A stretch of 64,000 bases of DNA, taken from positions 1 to 64,000 of the forward strand of contig NZ_JAIUGV010000007.1 in assembly GCF_020164745.1 (NCBI RefSeq), written 5' to 3'. Numbering within the stretch: position 1 is the first letter of the stretch; each line of letters begins with the position of its first letter. Positions 24,920-36,046 of the stretch are shown here, one piece after another. The position numbers and the translations under genes are program-made. A model generated the notes under the pieces. The model saw only the letters and a list, made by a program, of their open reading frames with translations, had not been told where the DNA came from and ran no database searches. This stretch comes from Mesorhizobium sp. ES1-4 (GTDB taxonomy: Bacteria > Pseudomonadota > Alphaproteobacteria > Rhizobiales > Rhizobiaceae).

Positions 24920-26938
24920 TCACGTCCGTCGCAAAAGTCCTTCCAACTCATCCGGATTGGTAACCACCGGCAGGCAGACCTGGCCGGTGCACAGCCAGGC
25001 GCCGCACCGGTTGGTCGGGGGCAGGATGCCGCCGGGCAGCAAGGGTCGATTCGCCGCCGCACCGATCGGCACGACAATGTCGACGCGACGCGGGTCAGGA
25101 TTTCGATTCGCGACCGGAACGAGCGTTTTATGCTCCGGGCCGTCGACGACGACCAGTTTCAGCGGCTCGATGGCAACGGCGCAGGCATTGACGATGCCCG
25201 CCTGGCCGTAGGCCTGGTGCGCGGCGCGACCGGCGGCATGCTCGGCGGTTTTCCACGCCCTCTCCTGCAAATCGGGATTGCCGGTAATCGAGGCGAACCG
25301 GATCTGCGCCTCGATGATCTGGCTGGTGGCCGACGGAATGGCCTCGTCGACGTCGCCCCTGATGCGGATCGGTACGTCGGTGCTGTCGGAGGCGGTCAAA
25401 TAGTAGCCGGCACCCGCCGCGTCGGCGTGCCACTGGTCGAGCTGGTCGAGAAATCGGCCCGCCTTGTCGACATAGCTCCAATCGCCCGTCGCTTCGAACA
25501 GGGAGATCGCGGCGTTGGTCATGGCGGCATAGTCGCTCGACAAAGCGGGAAACAATTTCCTGGCGCCCAGCATGGAATGCGGCAAGCGATCGTCCCGGCT
25601 GGCGGCGCAAATATGGGAAAAGGCCTCGGCGGCGGCCTCGATCCAGTCATGGCGTGCCAGCGAACGGCCGGCTTCGGCGAGCGCCGCGATCATCAGGCCG
25701 TTCCAGTCGGTAAGGATCTTCGCGTCCAGGCCCGGCCTGACGCGTTCCTCCCGGGCAGCGAGAAGCCTTGCCTTGAGCGGGACCAGCTGCTCGCGCTCGA
25801 CAATGCTCAGCGATTGCTGGGAGAGGCTCTGATGGACAATCGGCCTGCCCTCCCAGCCAGACGGGCTTGAAAGCATGAAGTACTTGAAAAACAACGCTGA
25901 ATCGGCGCCAAGGACGTATTCGATTTCCTGCGTGCTCCAGGTGTAGAACAGCCCCTCCTCGCCATCGCTGTCGGCATCGAGGCTGGCAGCAAAGGCGCCG
26001 CCATCGACGCGCATTTCGCGCAGCAGCCAGTCGACCGTTTCTTCGATTCGTATCCGGAACAAATCATTGCCAGTCGCAGCGAGAGCCCAGTTGCAGAAGC
26101 GCATGAGCTGCGCATTGTCGTAGAGCATCTTCTCGAAATGCGGCACCAGCCATTCCGCGTCCGTCGAGTAACGGCTGAGCCCGCCGCCGATGTGGTCGTA
26201 GATGCCGCCGCTCAGCATGTGTTCGAGGCTGGTGAGCACGTCGTCGCGATGCGCGGCATTGCCGTCGCGCAGCCAGGACAGCCACAGCGTTTGCATGAAC
26301 GGCGCATTCGGGAATTTCGGTGCGCCGCTCAGGCCGCCGTGATCGCGGTCGATCATGCCACTGACGCGGCCGGCGAGATCGGACAGCATAGCGCGATCAA
26401 GAGGCGCCTTGGAATGGCTGGCCGAAAGCCGCGCCTCGACGTGCGAGGTCAGACCGTCGGCGCTCTGGTTCAGGCTCGCCCGCTTCTCGCGCCAGGCCTT
26501 GTCGACCGCTTCCATCACCTGGATGAATCCCGGACGGCCGTAGCGCGGCTCGCGCGGAAAATAGGTGCCGCCCCAGAACGGTTTGCCGTCGGGCGTCAGG
26601 AACATGGTCAGCGGCCAGCCGCCCTGCTCGCCCATGGAGGACAGCGCCGCCATGTAAATCTGGTCGATGTCGGGCCGCTCCTCGCGGTCGACCTTGATAT
26701 TGACGAACAGACGGTTCATGACGGCGGCGACGTCGTCGTTCTCGAAGCTTTCATGGGCCATGACATGGCACCAATGGCAGGCGGCATAGCCGATGGAGAG
26801 CAGGATAGGCCTGTCCAGCGCCTTTGCTTCATCGAGCGACGCCGGCGACCATCCCCGCCAATGCACGGGATTGCCGCTGTGCTGCTGCAGATACGGGCTG
26901 GCCTCGTCGGCAAGCAGGTTTTGCGCGGGCAATGTCAC
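24920..26938 (-). CDS. Thioredoxin-domain DUF255 (YyaL/spermatogenesis-associated protein 20) family protein
   Basis: A cytosolic protein of about 672 residues. The N-terminal thioredoxin-like DUF255 domain has NPVHWRGWSPASLDEA and the redox-type motif GYAACHWCHVMAHESF, then IKVDREERPDIDQIYM and GGWPLTMFLTPDGKPFWGGT. The C-terminal two thirds are an (alpha/alpha)6 barrel related to glycosidases and cellobiose epimerases (GGIYDHIGGGLSRYSTDAEW). The biochemical role is unknown. The GTG at 26938 (VTLPAQNLL) is preferred; a TTG at 27007 abuts mnmE. It is divergent from mnmE and encoded toward the putative origin, unlike its neighbours. Confidence 0.88.
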   Translation of the reverse strand: MTLPAQNLLADEASPYLQQHSGNPVHWRGWSPASLDEAKALDRPILLSIGYAACHWCHVMAHESFENDDVAAVMNRLFVNIKVDREERPDIDQIYMAALSSMGEQGGWPLTMFLTPDGKPFWGGTYFPREPRYGRPGFIQVMEAVDKAWREKRASLNQSADGLTSHVEARLSASHSKAPLDRAMLSDLAGRVSGMIDRDHGGLSGAPKFPNAPFMQTLWLSWLRDGNAAHRDDVLTSLEHMLSGGIYDHIGGGLSRYSTDAEWLVPHFEKMLYDNAQLMRFCNWALAATGNDLFRIRIEETVDWLLREMRVDGGAFAASLDADSDGEEGLFYTWSTQEIEYVLGADSALFFKYFMLSSPSGWEGRPIVHQSLSQQSLSIVEREQLVPLKARLLAAREERVRPGLDAKILTDWNGLMIAALAEAGRSLARHDWIEAAAEAFSHICAASRDDRLPHSMLGARKLFPALSSDYAAMTNAAISLFEATGDWSYVDKAGRFLDQLDQWHADAAGAGYYLTASDSTDVPIRIRGDVDEAIPSATSQIIEAQIRFASITGNPDLQERAWKTAEHAAGRAAHQAYGQAGIVNACAVAIEPLKLVVVDGPEHKTLVPVANRNPDPRRVDIVVPIGAAANRPLLPGGILPPTNRCGAWLCTGQVCLPVVTNPDELEGLLRRT

Positions 26939-27007
26939 AATGGCCAACTTTCGGCGCTCGGGTTGGATGATGTGGCGGAAGCTAGGGCGGTTCGGTAGAG
27001 CGGGCAA

Positions 27008-28336
27008 ATGATTTCAGGTGATTCGATCGTGGCGCTGTCGAGCGGCCGGCTCCCGGCTGGGGTCGCCGTGCTGCGGATCTCAGGCCCGCACACTCGATTC
27101 GTTGTCGAAACGATTGCTTGGGGCATGGTTAAGGAACGCATGGCGGCGCTGCGCAAATTCAGGGCGCCAGATGGGACAGTGCTCGACAACGGGCTGGTTG
27201 TCTTCTTCCCGGGTCCGGCCAGTTTCACCGGCGAGGATGTCGCTGAATTCCATGTTCATGGCGGGCGCGCCGTGGTCGCCCGAATGCTGGAAACGATCGC
27301 CGGATTCGACGGCGTCAGGCATGCAGAACCCGGAGAATTCACACGCCGCGCCTTTCTCAACGGCAAGGTCGACCTGGTCGAGACGGAGGCGCTGGCGGAC
27401 CTCGTCAACGCCGAGACCGAAGCGCAGCGGCGCTTCGCCATCCAGAATGCCGAGGGCGCGCAAAGCGAGCTTTACCTCGGTTGGCGTCGGCGCCTGATCC
27501 ATGGGCGCGCCATGATCGAGGCCGAGATCGACTTCGCCGACGAGGATGACGTGCCGGGCTCCGTTTCGGAGGCGGTTTGGTCCGACGTGAGGATGTTGAT
27601 CGGCGAGGTCGACGCTCACATACGCGGGTTCCACGCCGCCGAAATCATTCGTGATGGCTTCGAGGTCGTCATCCTCGGCGCGCCCAACGCCGGCAAGTCC
27701 AGCCTGTTCAACGCCTTGGCGCGGCGCGATGCCGCTATAGTAACGGATGAGCCCGGCACCACCCGTGATTTGCTGGAGGTGGTGCTGGACCTCCAGGGGT
27801 TGCGTGTCAGGCTCACCGACACGGCCGGGTTGCGGGATGCAGCTGGCAAGGTCGAGGCGATCGGCATCGAGAAGGCGAGAGCCAAGGCGGATCGCGCCGA
27901 TCTCCTGCTGTTGCTTGAGGACGCGGCCAACCCCAGCGACGCCGGTCCGCTGAGCGTGGCGGCGCCGGCATTGCGCGTCGGCACCAAGCTCGACCTGCTT
28001 GAAGGCCAAGCGGCCCGTGATGCGGCGGCACGCTACGAGTTTTGCATATCGGTGGTCGACGGGAGAGGCGTCGACGGATTGCTGGCGGAGATCGGGCGTC
28101 GCGCCACCCTGGCGGCCGGTGACACCGGCGATGTCTTGCCGTCCAGGCTGCGTCATGTCGAGTTGCTGGGTGCCGCGACGCGTCATCTTCATAGCGCGGC
28201 CGATGATCGGCTTGCCCAGGAGTTGCGCGCCGAAGAGCTGCGCCTGGCCGCGGAGCGCCTGGGGCGGATCGTCGGCGCGGTGGACGTCGAGGACCTGCTC
28301 GATGTGATCTTTTCCCAGTTCTGTATCGGCAAATGA
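27008..28336 (+). CDS. mnmE: tRNA modification GTPase MnmE
   Basis: With MnmG it makes the cmnm5U modification at wobble uridine 34. The 442-residue protein begins SGDSIVALSSGRLPAGVAVL. It has the folate-binding N domain (DGTVLDNGLVVFFPGPASFTGEDV), a GTPase domain with G1 GAPNAGKSSLFNAL, EPGTTRD and G3 DTAGLRDAAG, a non-standard G4 (GTKLDL where most have NKxDL), and the C-terminal FCIGK with the conserved Cys. Its stop codon forms the first bases of a parS-like site. mnmG follows after a 200-bp parS-rich gap. Confidence 0.96.
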   Translation: MISGDSIVALSSGRLPAGVAVLRISGPHTRFVVETIAWGMVKERMAALRKFRAPDGTVLDNGLVVFFPGPASFTGEDVAEFHVHGGRAVVARMLETIAGFDGVRHAEPGEFTRRAFLNGKVDLVETEALADLVNAETEAQRRFAIQNAEGAQSELYLGWRRRLIHGRAMIEAEIDFADEDDVPGSVSEAVWSDVRMLIGEVDAHIRGFHAAEIIRDGFEVVILGAPNAGKSSLFNALARRDAAIVTDEPGTTRDLLEVVLDLQGLRVRLTDTAGLRDAAGKVEAIGIEKARAKADRADLLLLLEDAANPSDAGPLSVAAPALRVGTKLDLLEGQAARDAAARYEFCISVVDGRGVDGLLAEIGRRATLAAGDTGDVLPSRLRHVELLGAATRHLHSAADDRLAQELRAEELRLAAERLGRIVGAVDVEDLLDVIFSQFCIGK

Positions 28337-28456
28337 CTCACGTGAAACACGCGTGGTCGCCGGCAGGATCTCGGGCTGACTCACGTGAAACATCCGAGGG
28401 GCCGTGACTCACGTGAAACACGGTCAAGTTGAGCCTTCGCTGTTTCACGTGAAACG
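28334..28456. promoter_or_regulatory. Cluster of four parS-like ParB sites
   Basis: TGACTCACGTGAAACA occurs three times with identical sequence (28334-28349, 28377-28392, 28405-28420), each two bases off the consensus TGTTTCACGTGAAACA. TGTTTCACGTGAAACG at 28441-28456 is one base off. They lie in the mnmE-mnmG gap, 2.6-3.6 kb before parA-parB. They would load ParB and SMC for segregation of the origin region. Confidence 0.88.
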
Positions 28457-28536
28457 TACGGAGGAAGTTTTCTTGACAGCGCCGCCTCGCGGGGACATGT
28501 GTCGCTCATCTTCTTTGAGTCCGGGACCTGCATAAG

Positions 28537-30420
28537 ATGACCGATCACTATGATGTGGTTGTGGTGGGCGGCGGCCATGCCGGCTGCGAGGCGGCCAGTG
28601 CCGCCGCGCGCGCCGGCGCCAGGACCGCCCTGGTGACCCTGCGTTTCGACACGATCGGGGTGATGTCGTGCAACCCGGCGATTGGCGGGCTCGGCAAGGG
28701 ACATCTGGTGCGTGAGATCGACGCCATGGACGGGCTGATGGGCCGCGTGGCGGATGCCGCCGGCATCCAGTTTCGTCTGCTCAATCGCCGCAAGGGTCCG
28801 GCGGTGCGCGGACCCCGTACGCAGGCGGACAGGAAATTGTACCGGCTGGCGATGCAGGAAGCGATTCGGGAGCAAAACGATCTCGATGTGGTTGAGGGCG
28901 AAGTTCTCGATCTCGAAATCTCCGATGGCAGAATCGTCGCGGTTCTCCTGGCGGACGGCAGCCGGCTTGCCTGCGGCGCCGTGGTCTTGACCACGGGAAC
29001 CTTCCTGCGCGGGCTCATCCACATCGGCGAAAAGAAGATCGTCGCCGGGCGCATGAATGAGCGGGCCAGCTTGGGCTTATCGGCGACAATGGACCGCGCC
29101 GGCTTCAAGCTCGGGCGACTCAAGACCGGCACGCCGCCGCGGCTGGACGGGCGAACCATCGACTGGGCTTCGCTGGAAAGCCAGGCGGCGGACGACGATC
29201 CGGTGCCATTCTCGCTGATGACCGACCGTATCGTGACGCCGCAGATCGATTGCGGCATTACGCGCACGACCACGGCCACGCATGAGCTGATCCGCGCCAA
29301 CCTTGGCCGCTCGGCCATGTATTCAGGCTCGATCGAAGGGGTCGGGCCGCGTTACTGCCCGTCGATCGAGGACAAGATCGTCAAGTTCGGCGACCGGGAC
29401 GGCCACCAGATCTTTCTCGAGCCGGAAGGGCTCGACGACCACACCGTCTATCCCAACGGCATTTCGACGTCGCTGCCGGAAGACGTTCAGCTCGACATCC
29501 TCAAGACCATTCCCGGGCTGGAGCGCGCGGTCATGTTGCAGCCCGGCTACGCCATCGAATATGATCATGTCGATCCGCGCGAACTGCATCAGACGCTCGA
29601 GACCAAGCGCGTCGCCGGACTTTTTCTCGCCGGGCAGATCAACGGCACGACCGGCTATGAAGAGGCCGCCGGGCAGGGCTTGCTTGCCGGCCTCAACGCA
29701 GCCCGGCGCGCCACGGGCGGTAAACAGGTCGTGCTCAGCCGCACCCAGGCCTATATCGGCGTAATGGTCGACGATTTGACCAGCCGCGGCATCAGCGAGC
29801 CGTACCGGATGTTCACGTCGCGGGCCGAATTCCGGCTGTCGCTGCGCGCCGACAACGCCGATGAACGGTTGACGCCGCTGGCACAGACCCTGGGGATCGC
29901 CTCGGCACGGCGGATGCAGCGGTTTGGCGACGCCATGCGGCGGCTCGACGAAGCGCGCCAGCTGGCGCTTTCGCTGATGATGACGCCGAACGAGGCGGCG
30001 CGGCACGGCCTGGAGATCAATCGCGACGGCGTGCGCCGCTCCGGCTTCGAATTGCTGGCCTATCCCGGTGTCGATATTGGCTGGCTGGCCGGGGTCGACC
30101 CGAAATTCCTCGACATCGACGCCAAGACCGCCGAACGTCTCGAAACGGAAGCGAAATATTCGGTCTACCTCGATCGCCAGAGCACGGACGTCGCGCAGAT
30201 ACGCCATGAAGAAGGCCGGCTAATCCCGGAGGCCGTCGATTTTGCCAGCGTGCCCGGGCTGTCCAACGAGCTGAAGCAGAAAATGCAGGCGAGGCGGCCG
30301 CGCTCCATATCGGATGCGCAGCGCATGGAGGGCATGACGCCGGCGGCGCTGGCGATCATCGTCGCGCATGTCCGCCATTGGGAATCCGCGCGGATGGCCG
30401 CGCAAAAGGACGTCGCGTGA
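28537..30420 (+). CDS. mnmG: tRNA uridine-5-carboxymethylaminomethyl modification enzyme MnmG
   Basis: FAD/NADH-dependent partner of MnmE in wobble-uridine modification. The 627-residue protein has the FAD-binding [20 protein letters not shown], the GidA signature [20 protein letters not shown], the Cys-containing [35 protein letters not shown], and a C-terminal helical domain that binds MnmE ([18 protein letters not shown]). It overlaps rsmG by GTGA. The upstream 200 bp contain the parS cluster. Confidence 0.97.
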   Translation: MTDHYDVVVVGGGHAGCEAASAAARAGARTALVTLRFDTIGVMSCNPAIGGLGKGHLVREIDAMDGLMGRVADAAGIQFRLLNRRKGPAVRGPRTQADRKLYRLAMQEAIREQNDLDVVEGEVLDLEISDGRIVAVLLADGSRLACGAVVLTTGTFLRGLIHIGEKKIVAGRMNERASLGLSATMDRAGFKLGRLKTGTPPRLDGRTIDWASLESQAADDDPVPFSLMTDRIVTPQIDCGITRTTTATHELIRANLGRSAMYSGSIEGVGPRYCPSIEDKIVKFGDRDGHQIFLEPEGLDDHTVYPNGISTSLPEDVQLDILKTIPGLERAVMLQPGYAIEYDHVDPRELHQTLETKRVAGLFLAGQINGTTGYEEAAGQGLLAGLNAARRATGGKQVVLSRTQAYIGVMVDDLTSRGISEPYRMFTSRAEFRLSLRADNADERLTPLAQTLGIASARRMQRFGDAMRRLDEARQLALSLMMTPNEAARHGLEINRDGVRRSGFELLAYPGVDIGWLAGVDPKFLDIDAKTAERLETEAKYSVYLDRQSTDVAQIRHEEGRLIPEAVDFASVPGLSNELKQKMQARRPRSISDAQRMEGMTPAALAIIVAHVRHWESARMAAQKDVA

Positions 30421-31049
30421 GCCCTTTCTCCCGCGAAAGCCTGCAGGACGCCGCCGGCCCGGTTTCACGTGAAACATTCGATCGCCTGGTGGCGTTCGAG
30501 GAGATGTTCCAGAAATGGAACCGCAGCATCAATCTGGTGGCGCAATCGACCTCCGGTGATGTCTGGCGACGCCACATCCTGGACAGCGCGCAGCTGGCAC
30601 GGATCGAGCCGAAGGCAACGGATTGGGTCGACATCGGCTCCGGTGGTGGATTTCCCGGGCTTGTGATGGCCTTTCTGCTCGCCGAGCGCCCGGCGGCCAG
30701 CATCGATCTGGTGGAAAGCAACCGCAAGAAGGCCTCGTTCCTGCAGACCGTCATCGGTCAGTTCGGCCTGCCGGCGCGGGTCGTGGCGCGCCGCATCGAG
30801 GACAGCCATGCGCTTGTTTCGAAGCCGCAAATCGTCACGGCGCGCGCACTGGCGCCGCTTTCGGTCCTGCTCGACCTTTCCGCGCCCTGGCTGACAGGGG
30901 GCGCGCGCGCGCTGTTCCACAAAGGCCGGGATTATCGCGCCGAAGTGCAAGAAAGCGTTAACCGCTGGACCTTCGATCTGGTAGAACATCCAAGCGTGAC
31001 CGACGCCAGTGGCGTCATCCTTGAACTGTCCGATCTGAGACCTGTCTGA
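30417..31049 (+). CDS. rsmG: 16S rRNA (guanine-527-N7)-methyltransferase RsmG
   Basis: SAM-dependent methyltransferase that makes m7G527 in 16S rRNA. With the GTG at 30417 it has 210 residues; this start overlaps the mnmG stop (GTGA) and removes 13 unlikely residues. Family features are [24 protein letters not shown], the SAM loop [16 protein letters not shown] and [13 protein letters not shown]. The segment V-S-R-E-T at about residue 16 is encoded by an embedded parS site. Loss of RsmG confers low-level streptomycin resistance in other bacteria. Confidence 0.95.
   Translation: MSPFSRESLQDAAGPVSRETFDRLVAFEEMFQKWNRSINLVAQSTSGDVWRRHILDSAQLARIEPKATDWVDIGSGGGFPGLVMAFLLAERPAASIDLVESNRKKASFLQTVIGQFGLPARVVARRIEDSHALVSKPQIVTARALAPLSVLLDLSAPWLTGGARALFHKGRDYRAEVQESVNRWTFDLVEHPSVTDASGVILELSDLRPV
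30461..30476. promoter_or_regulatory. parS-like site inside rsmG
   Basis: GGTTTCACGTGAAACA, one base off the parS consensus, in frame as V-S-R-E-T. Together with the four sites upstream it makes a 2.1-kb parS domain next to parAB. Confidence 0.8.
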
Positions 31050-31085
31050 TCTCGATCCATCAGACCATTTGGCGACCCCAAAAGA

Positions 31086-31901
31086 ATGAATTTCTGGCAC
31101 AAACCCATGATGAAGACCCGAATCATCACTGTAGCCAACCAGAAGGGCGGTGTCGGCAAGACGACCACCGCCATCAATTTGGCCACCGCGCTGGCGGCGA
31201 TCGGCGAGAAAGTGCTGATCGTCGACCTGGATCCGCAAGGCAATGCAAGCACCGGCCTCGGTATCGACCGCAAGGACCGGACGGTATCGTCCTATGATGT
31301 GCTGACCGGCGAACTGGAACTGGAAGCCGCTGCCATTCCGACCGCCGTGCCCGGCCTGTCGATCGTGCCCTCGACGCTCGACCTGCTCGGCATCGAGATG
31401 GAGATCGCCTCTGCGCCGGACCGGGTGCTGCGGCTGCGCAACGCTCTGCGCGCCGCGGCCGGCCGTTCGGCCAGCTTCGGCTACGTGCTGATCGATTGCC
31501 CGCCCTCGCTCAATCTTTTGACGTTGAATTCGATGGCGGCAGCCGATTCCGTTCTCGTGCCGCTGCAATGCGAGTTCTTCGCGCTGGAAGGCCTCAGCCA
31601 GCTGCTTGAAACCGTCGAGCAGGTGCGCCGCTCCATCAATCCGGATCTCACCATCCAGGGCATCGTGCTGACCATGTATGACGGCCGCAACAATCTCGCC
31701 AACCAGGTGGTGCAGGATGTGCGAGAGCATATGGGCGACAAGGTCTACGAAACCATCATCCCGCGCAATGTGCGGGTGTCGGAGGCGCCCTCCTACGGCA
31801 AGCCGGCGATCCTCTACGACCTGAAATGCTCCGGCAGCCAGGCCTATCTGCAACTGGCCTCGGAAGTGATCCGCCGCGAGCGCAAACTGCGCGCCGCCTG
31901 A
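31086..31901 (+). CDS. parA: Chromosome partitioning ATPase ParA
   Basis: Walker-type ATPase that drives movement of the ParB-parS complex. Motifs: deviant Walker A ANQKGGVGKTTTAINLATAL, Walker B region VLIDCPPSLNLLTLN, and IVDLDPQGNASTGLG. With the ATG at 31086 it has 271 residues; ATGs at 31107 and 31110 (MKTRIITVANQKGG) would match most homologues better. It is the chromosomal type, not the plasmid RepA type, and parB follows 61 bp later. Confidence 0.95.
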   Translation: MNFWHKPMMKTRIITVANQKGGVGKTTTAINLATALAAIGEKVLIVDLDPQGNASTGLGIDRKDRTVSSYDVLTGELELEAAAIPTAVPGLSIVPSTLDLLGIEMEIASAPDRVLRLRNALRAAAGRSASFGYVLIDCPPSLNLLTLNSMAAADSVLVPLQCEFFALEGLSQLLETVEQVRRSINPDLTIQGIVLTMYDGRNNLANQVVQDVREHMGDKVYETIIPRNVRVSEAPSYGKPAILYDLKCSGSQAYLQLASEVIRRERKLRAA

Positions 31902-31962
31902 TTCCCTCGGATGCACAGCCAGCAACCGATTCGATGCCGAAACGACCTGAAATAGACGTGGA

Positions 31963-32856
31963 ATGAAGATGAGCGAAGATCTCTCGAGGAAAAGACTGGG
32001 GCGCGGACTGGCGGCACTGATCGGCGAGATCGATCGCCCGGCAGCACCCGAAAAGCCCGGCATGAGCGCCGACGGCAAGATACCGATCGAGTTCCTGAGC
32101 CCCAATCCGAAGAATCCACGCCGTCATTTTGGCGATGCCGAGCTCACCGATCTCGCCCAGTCGATCCGCGAGCATGGGGTTGTGCAGCCGGTCGTGGCGC
32201 GGCCGTCGCCGACGCAGGCGGGACGCTACGAACTCATCGCCGGCGAGCGGCGCTGGCGCGCGGCGCAGCGTGCCGGGCTGACCGACATCCCGGTCATCAT
32301 CCGCGAAGTCAACGACCGCACGGCGCTCGAACTGGCGATCATCGAGAACGTCCAGCGCGCCGATCTCAATCCGGTCGAGGAGGCGCAGGGTTACCAGCAG
32401 CTCATCGACGACCATGGCTACACCCAGGCCGATCTCGGCCAGGTCATCGGCAAGAGCCGCAGCCATGTCGCCAACACGTTGAGATTGTTGAAGCTGCCCG
32501 ACGTGATCCGCGACATGCTGGTCGACGGCGCGCTGTCGGCTGGCCACGCCCGCACGTTGGTGACGGCCGAGGACCCGGCCGGCCTTGCCAAGCGCATCGT
32601 CGAGGAAGGACTGTCCGTGCGCCAGGCCGAAGCCCTGGCGCAGATGCCGGCTGGCAGTGCCGCGAAAGAGGCCAGGCCCACGCCAAGTCCGGAACAGAAG
32701 GATGCGGATACGCTGGCCCTTGAAAAGCTGCTGACAGACACGCTCGGCATGATCGTGTCTGTCGACCACAAAGGCAAAGGCGGCGTGCTGCGGGTTGCTT
32801 ATCGCAGCCTTGAGCAACTGGATGAGGTTTGCCGTAGGTTGAAGGCCGAGCGGTAG
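31963..32856 (+). CDS. parB: Chromosome partitioning protein ParB
   Basis: CTP-dependent DNA clamp that loads at parS and spreads. The 297-residue protein has the N-terminal ParA-stimulating tail (RLGRGLAALIGEID), the CTPase motifs with LIAGERRWRAAQRAGL (box GERR) and ENVQRADLNPVEEAQGYQQL, the HTH with IGKSRSHVANTLRLLKLPD, and a C-terminal dimerisation domain (VDHKGKGGVLRVAYRSLEQL). Its predicted sites lie just upstream at 28334-28456 and 30461-30476. Confidence 0.96.
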   Translation: MKMSEDLSRKRLGRGLAALIGEIDRPAAPEKPGMSADGKIPIEFLSPNPKNPRRHFGDAELTDLAQSIREHGVVQPVVARPSPTQAGRYELIAGERRWRAAQRAGLTDIPVIIREVNDRTALELAIIENVQRADLNPVEEAQGYQQLIDDHGYTQADLGQVIGKSRSHVANTLRLLKLPDVIRDMLVDGALSAGHARTLVTAEDPAGLAKRIVEEGLSVRQAEALAQMPAGSAAKEARPTPSPEQKDADTLALEKLLTDTLGMIVSVDHKGKGGVLRVAYRSLEQLDEVCRRLKAER

Positions 32857-32944
32857 GGCGTGAAGCCGAGTATTAGCCGGCTAATCTGTTGCGGAGGACC
32901 GTGCGGGCCGGCAGTTGCCGGCCCTTTCTCATCTCAGCGTTGGC

Positions 32945-33118
32945 GATTGGCGAAAATCTCCCTCCTTGAGGGGGAGATGGCCGGCAGAGGCCAGAGGGGG
33001 TCGGTTCGACGGGGCGCGGCCTCTTGCGGCAGATGGAGAGTTAGCGCCCCACGCGCGGCGACCCCCTCTGTCGCCTTTGGCGACATCTCCCCCTCGAGGG
33101 CGGAGATTACCGCCGCGC
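32945..33118. repeat. Family B palindromic repeat
   Basis: AAATCTCCCTCCTTGAGGGG to GGCCAGAGGGGGTCGG on the left and GACCCCCTCTGTCGCC to CTCGAGGGCGGAGATTACC on the right are inverted. The same arrangement occurs at 40035-40192. It fills the gap between the converging parB and holA genes. Confidence 0.8.
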
Positions 33119-33141
33119 TTTTGCGACGATCGCCCGTGCTG

Positions 33142-34185
33142 CTACCGCTGGGCCAGCCTAGCGCTCTCAATTGCAATCCCCAGCAGCGCCTGCCTTGCCA
33201 GCGCCACCGACAGGTCCGGCCGCCGACGCGTCTGCAGAACGGCCGATTGCAGCCGGGTCAGCGCGCGGCCGAGCGCTTCGCTGTTCCAGCGCTCCAGCGT
33301 CTTCTCCACCAGCTTGCGGCGCGAGAAAAAGACCGGCGGACGCGCGGCGGCAACGACGGAAGCGGCGTTGCGACCACCGGACTCCATCTGGCCGCGCATG
33401 ACCTGAATCTGCTGTATCTGGCGCATCGCCGAGGACAGCACCAGGAAAGGCGCGCCGCCACCCTGGCAATGGCGGGTGAAGGCGGTGTCGAAGTCGCCGA
33501 TCTTGCCTTCGAGCAGAGCGTCGACGGCGTCGTCGAATGAGGCGCCCGAGACGTCGCCTGACATGGCTCTCACCTCGTCCAGGCCAATCTCCTTCTGGCC
33601 GTGGGCGTAGAGGATCAGTTTCTCGATTTCGCCACGCGAGGCCAGCCGGTCGCCGCCGAGATTGCGGCGCAGAGCCTGCCTGGCCTCCATCGTCATCGAC
33701 ATGCCCGCCTTGCGCAGTTCGTCGTCGATGACGGTGTCGATGTCCCTGGCCTCGTCGGCATAGCAGGGCAAGGCGATGGCGTTGTCGGCGCCCTCGACCA
33801 CCGCGCGCAGCCCGACGCCCTTCTTCAAATCGCCGGCCTCGATGAGGATGATGGCGTCGCGCGCGGGCTCCGCCGTCAGCGCCTTGACATCGTCGGCAAG
33901 CGCCTTCTGGCCGGTGGCGTTGCGCACCCACAGCAGCCGCCGATCGGAAAACATCGGCACGGTGCGGGCCTCGTCGAGCAGCCGGCCGCCGTCACGGTCG
34001 ACCTCCGAACCTTCGAGCCGGACCACGGAGAACGGATCGTCGAGCGGCAGGCCGGTCTTTTCGGCGAAGGCTTTCGCCCGCTCCGAGACAAGGCCGCGAT
34101 CGGGGCCATAAAGCAGGACGATCGAGATGCGTGGATCGGGCTTCGCGAGCCAGGAATCGACCTCGAATGCTTTCTTCTGTGTCAT
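33142..34185 (-). CDS. holA: DNA polymerase III delta subunit
   Basis: Clamp-loader subunit that opens the beta sliding clamp. The 347-residue protein has the family layout: an N-terminal AAA+-like domain without a P-loop (SIVLLYGPDRGLVSERAKAF), RRLLWVRNATGQKALAD, a middle lid domain (LRRNLGGDRLASRGEIEKLI) and a C-terminal collar domain (FLVLSSAMRQIQQIQVMRGQ). It is convergent with parB, as in other rhizobia. There lptE and leuS usually lie beside it; here the upstream side is a repeat followed by the bkd operon. Confidence 0.93.
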   Translation of the reverse strand: MTQKKAFEVDSWLAKPDPRISIVLLYGPDRGLVSERAKAFAEKTGLPLDDPFSVVRLEGSEVDRDGGRLLDEARTVPMFSDRRLLWVRNATGQKALADDVKALTAEPARDAIILIEAGDLKKGVGLRAVVEGADNAIALPCYADEARDIDTVIDDELRKAGMSMTMEARQALRRNLGGDRLASRGEIEKLILYAHGQKEIGLDEVRAMSGDVSGASFDDAVDALLEGKIGDFDTAFTRHCQGGGAPFLVLSSAMRQIQQIQVMRGQMESGGRNAASVVAAARPPVFFSRRKLVEKTLERWNSEALGRALTRLQSAVLQTRRRPDLSVALARQALLGIAIESARLAQR

Positions 34186-36043
<1,858 letters not shown>

Positions 36044-36046
36044 TCC

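Noticed and set aside
31086..32856. Plasmid-type partition (repABC) locus
   Set aside because: No repC gene follows. The genes lie in the chromosomal mnmE-mnmG-rsmG-parA-parB order with chromosomal parS sites.
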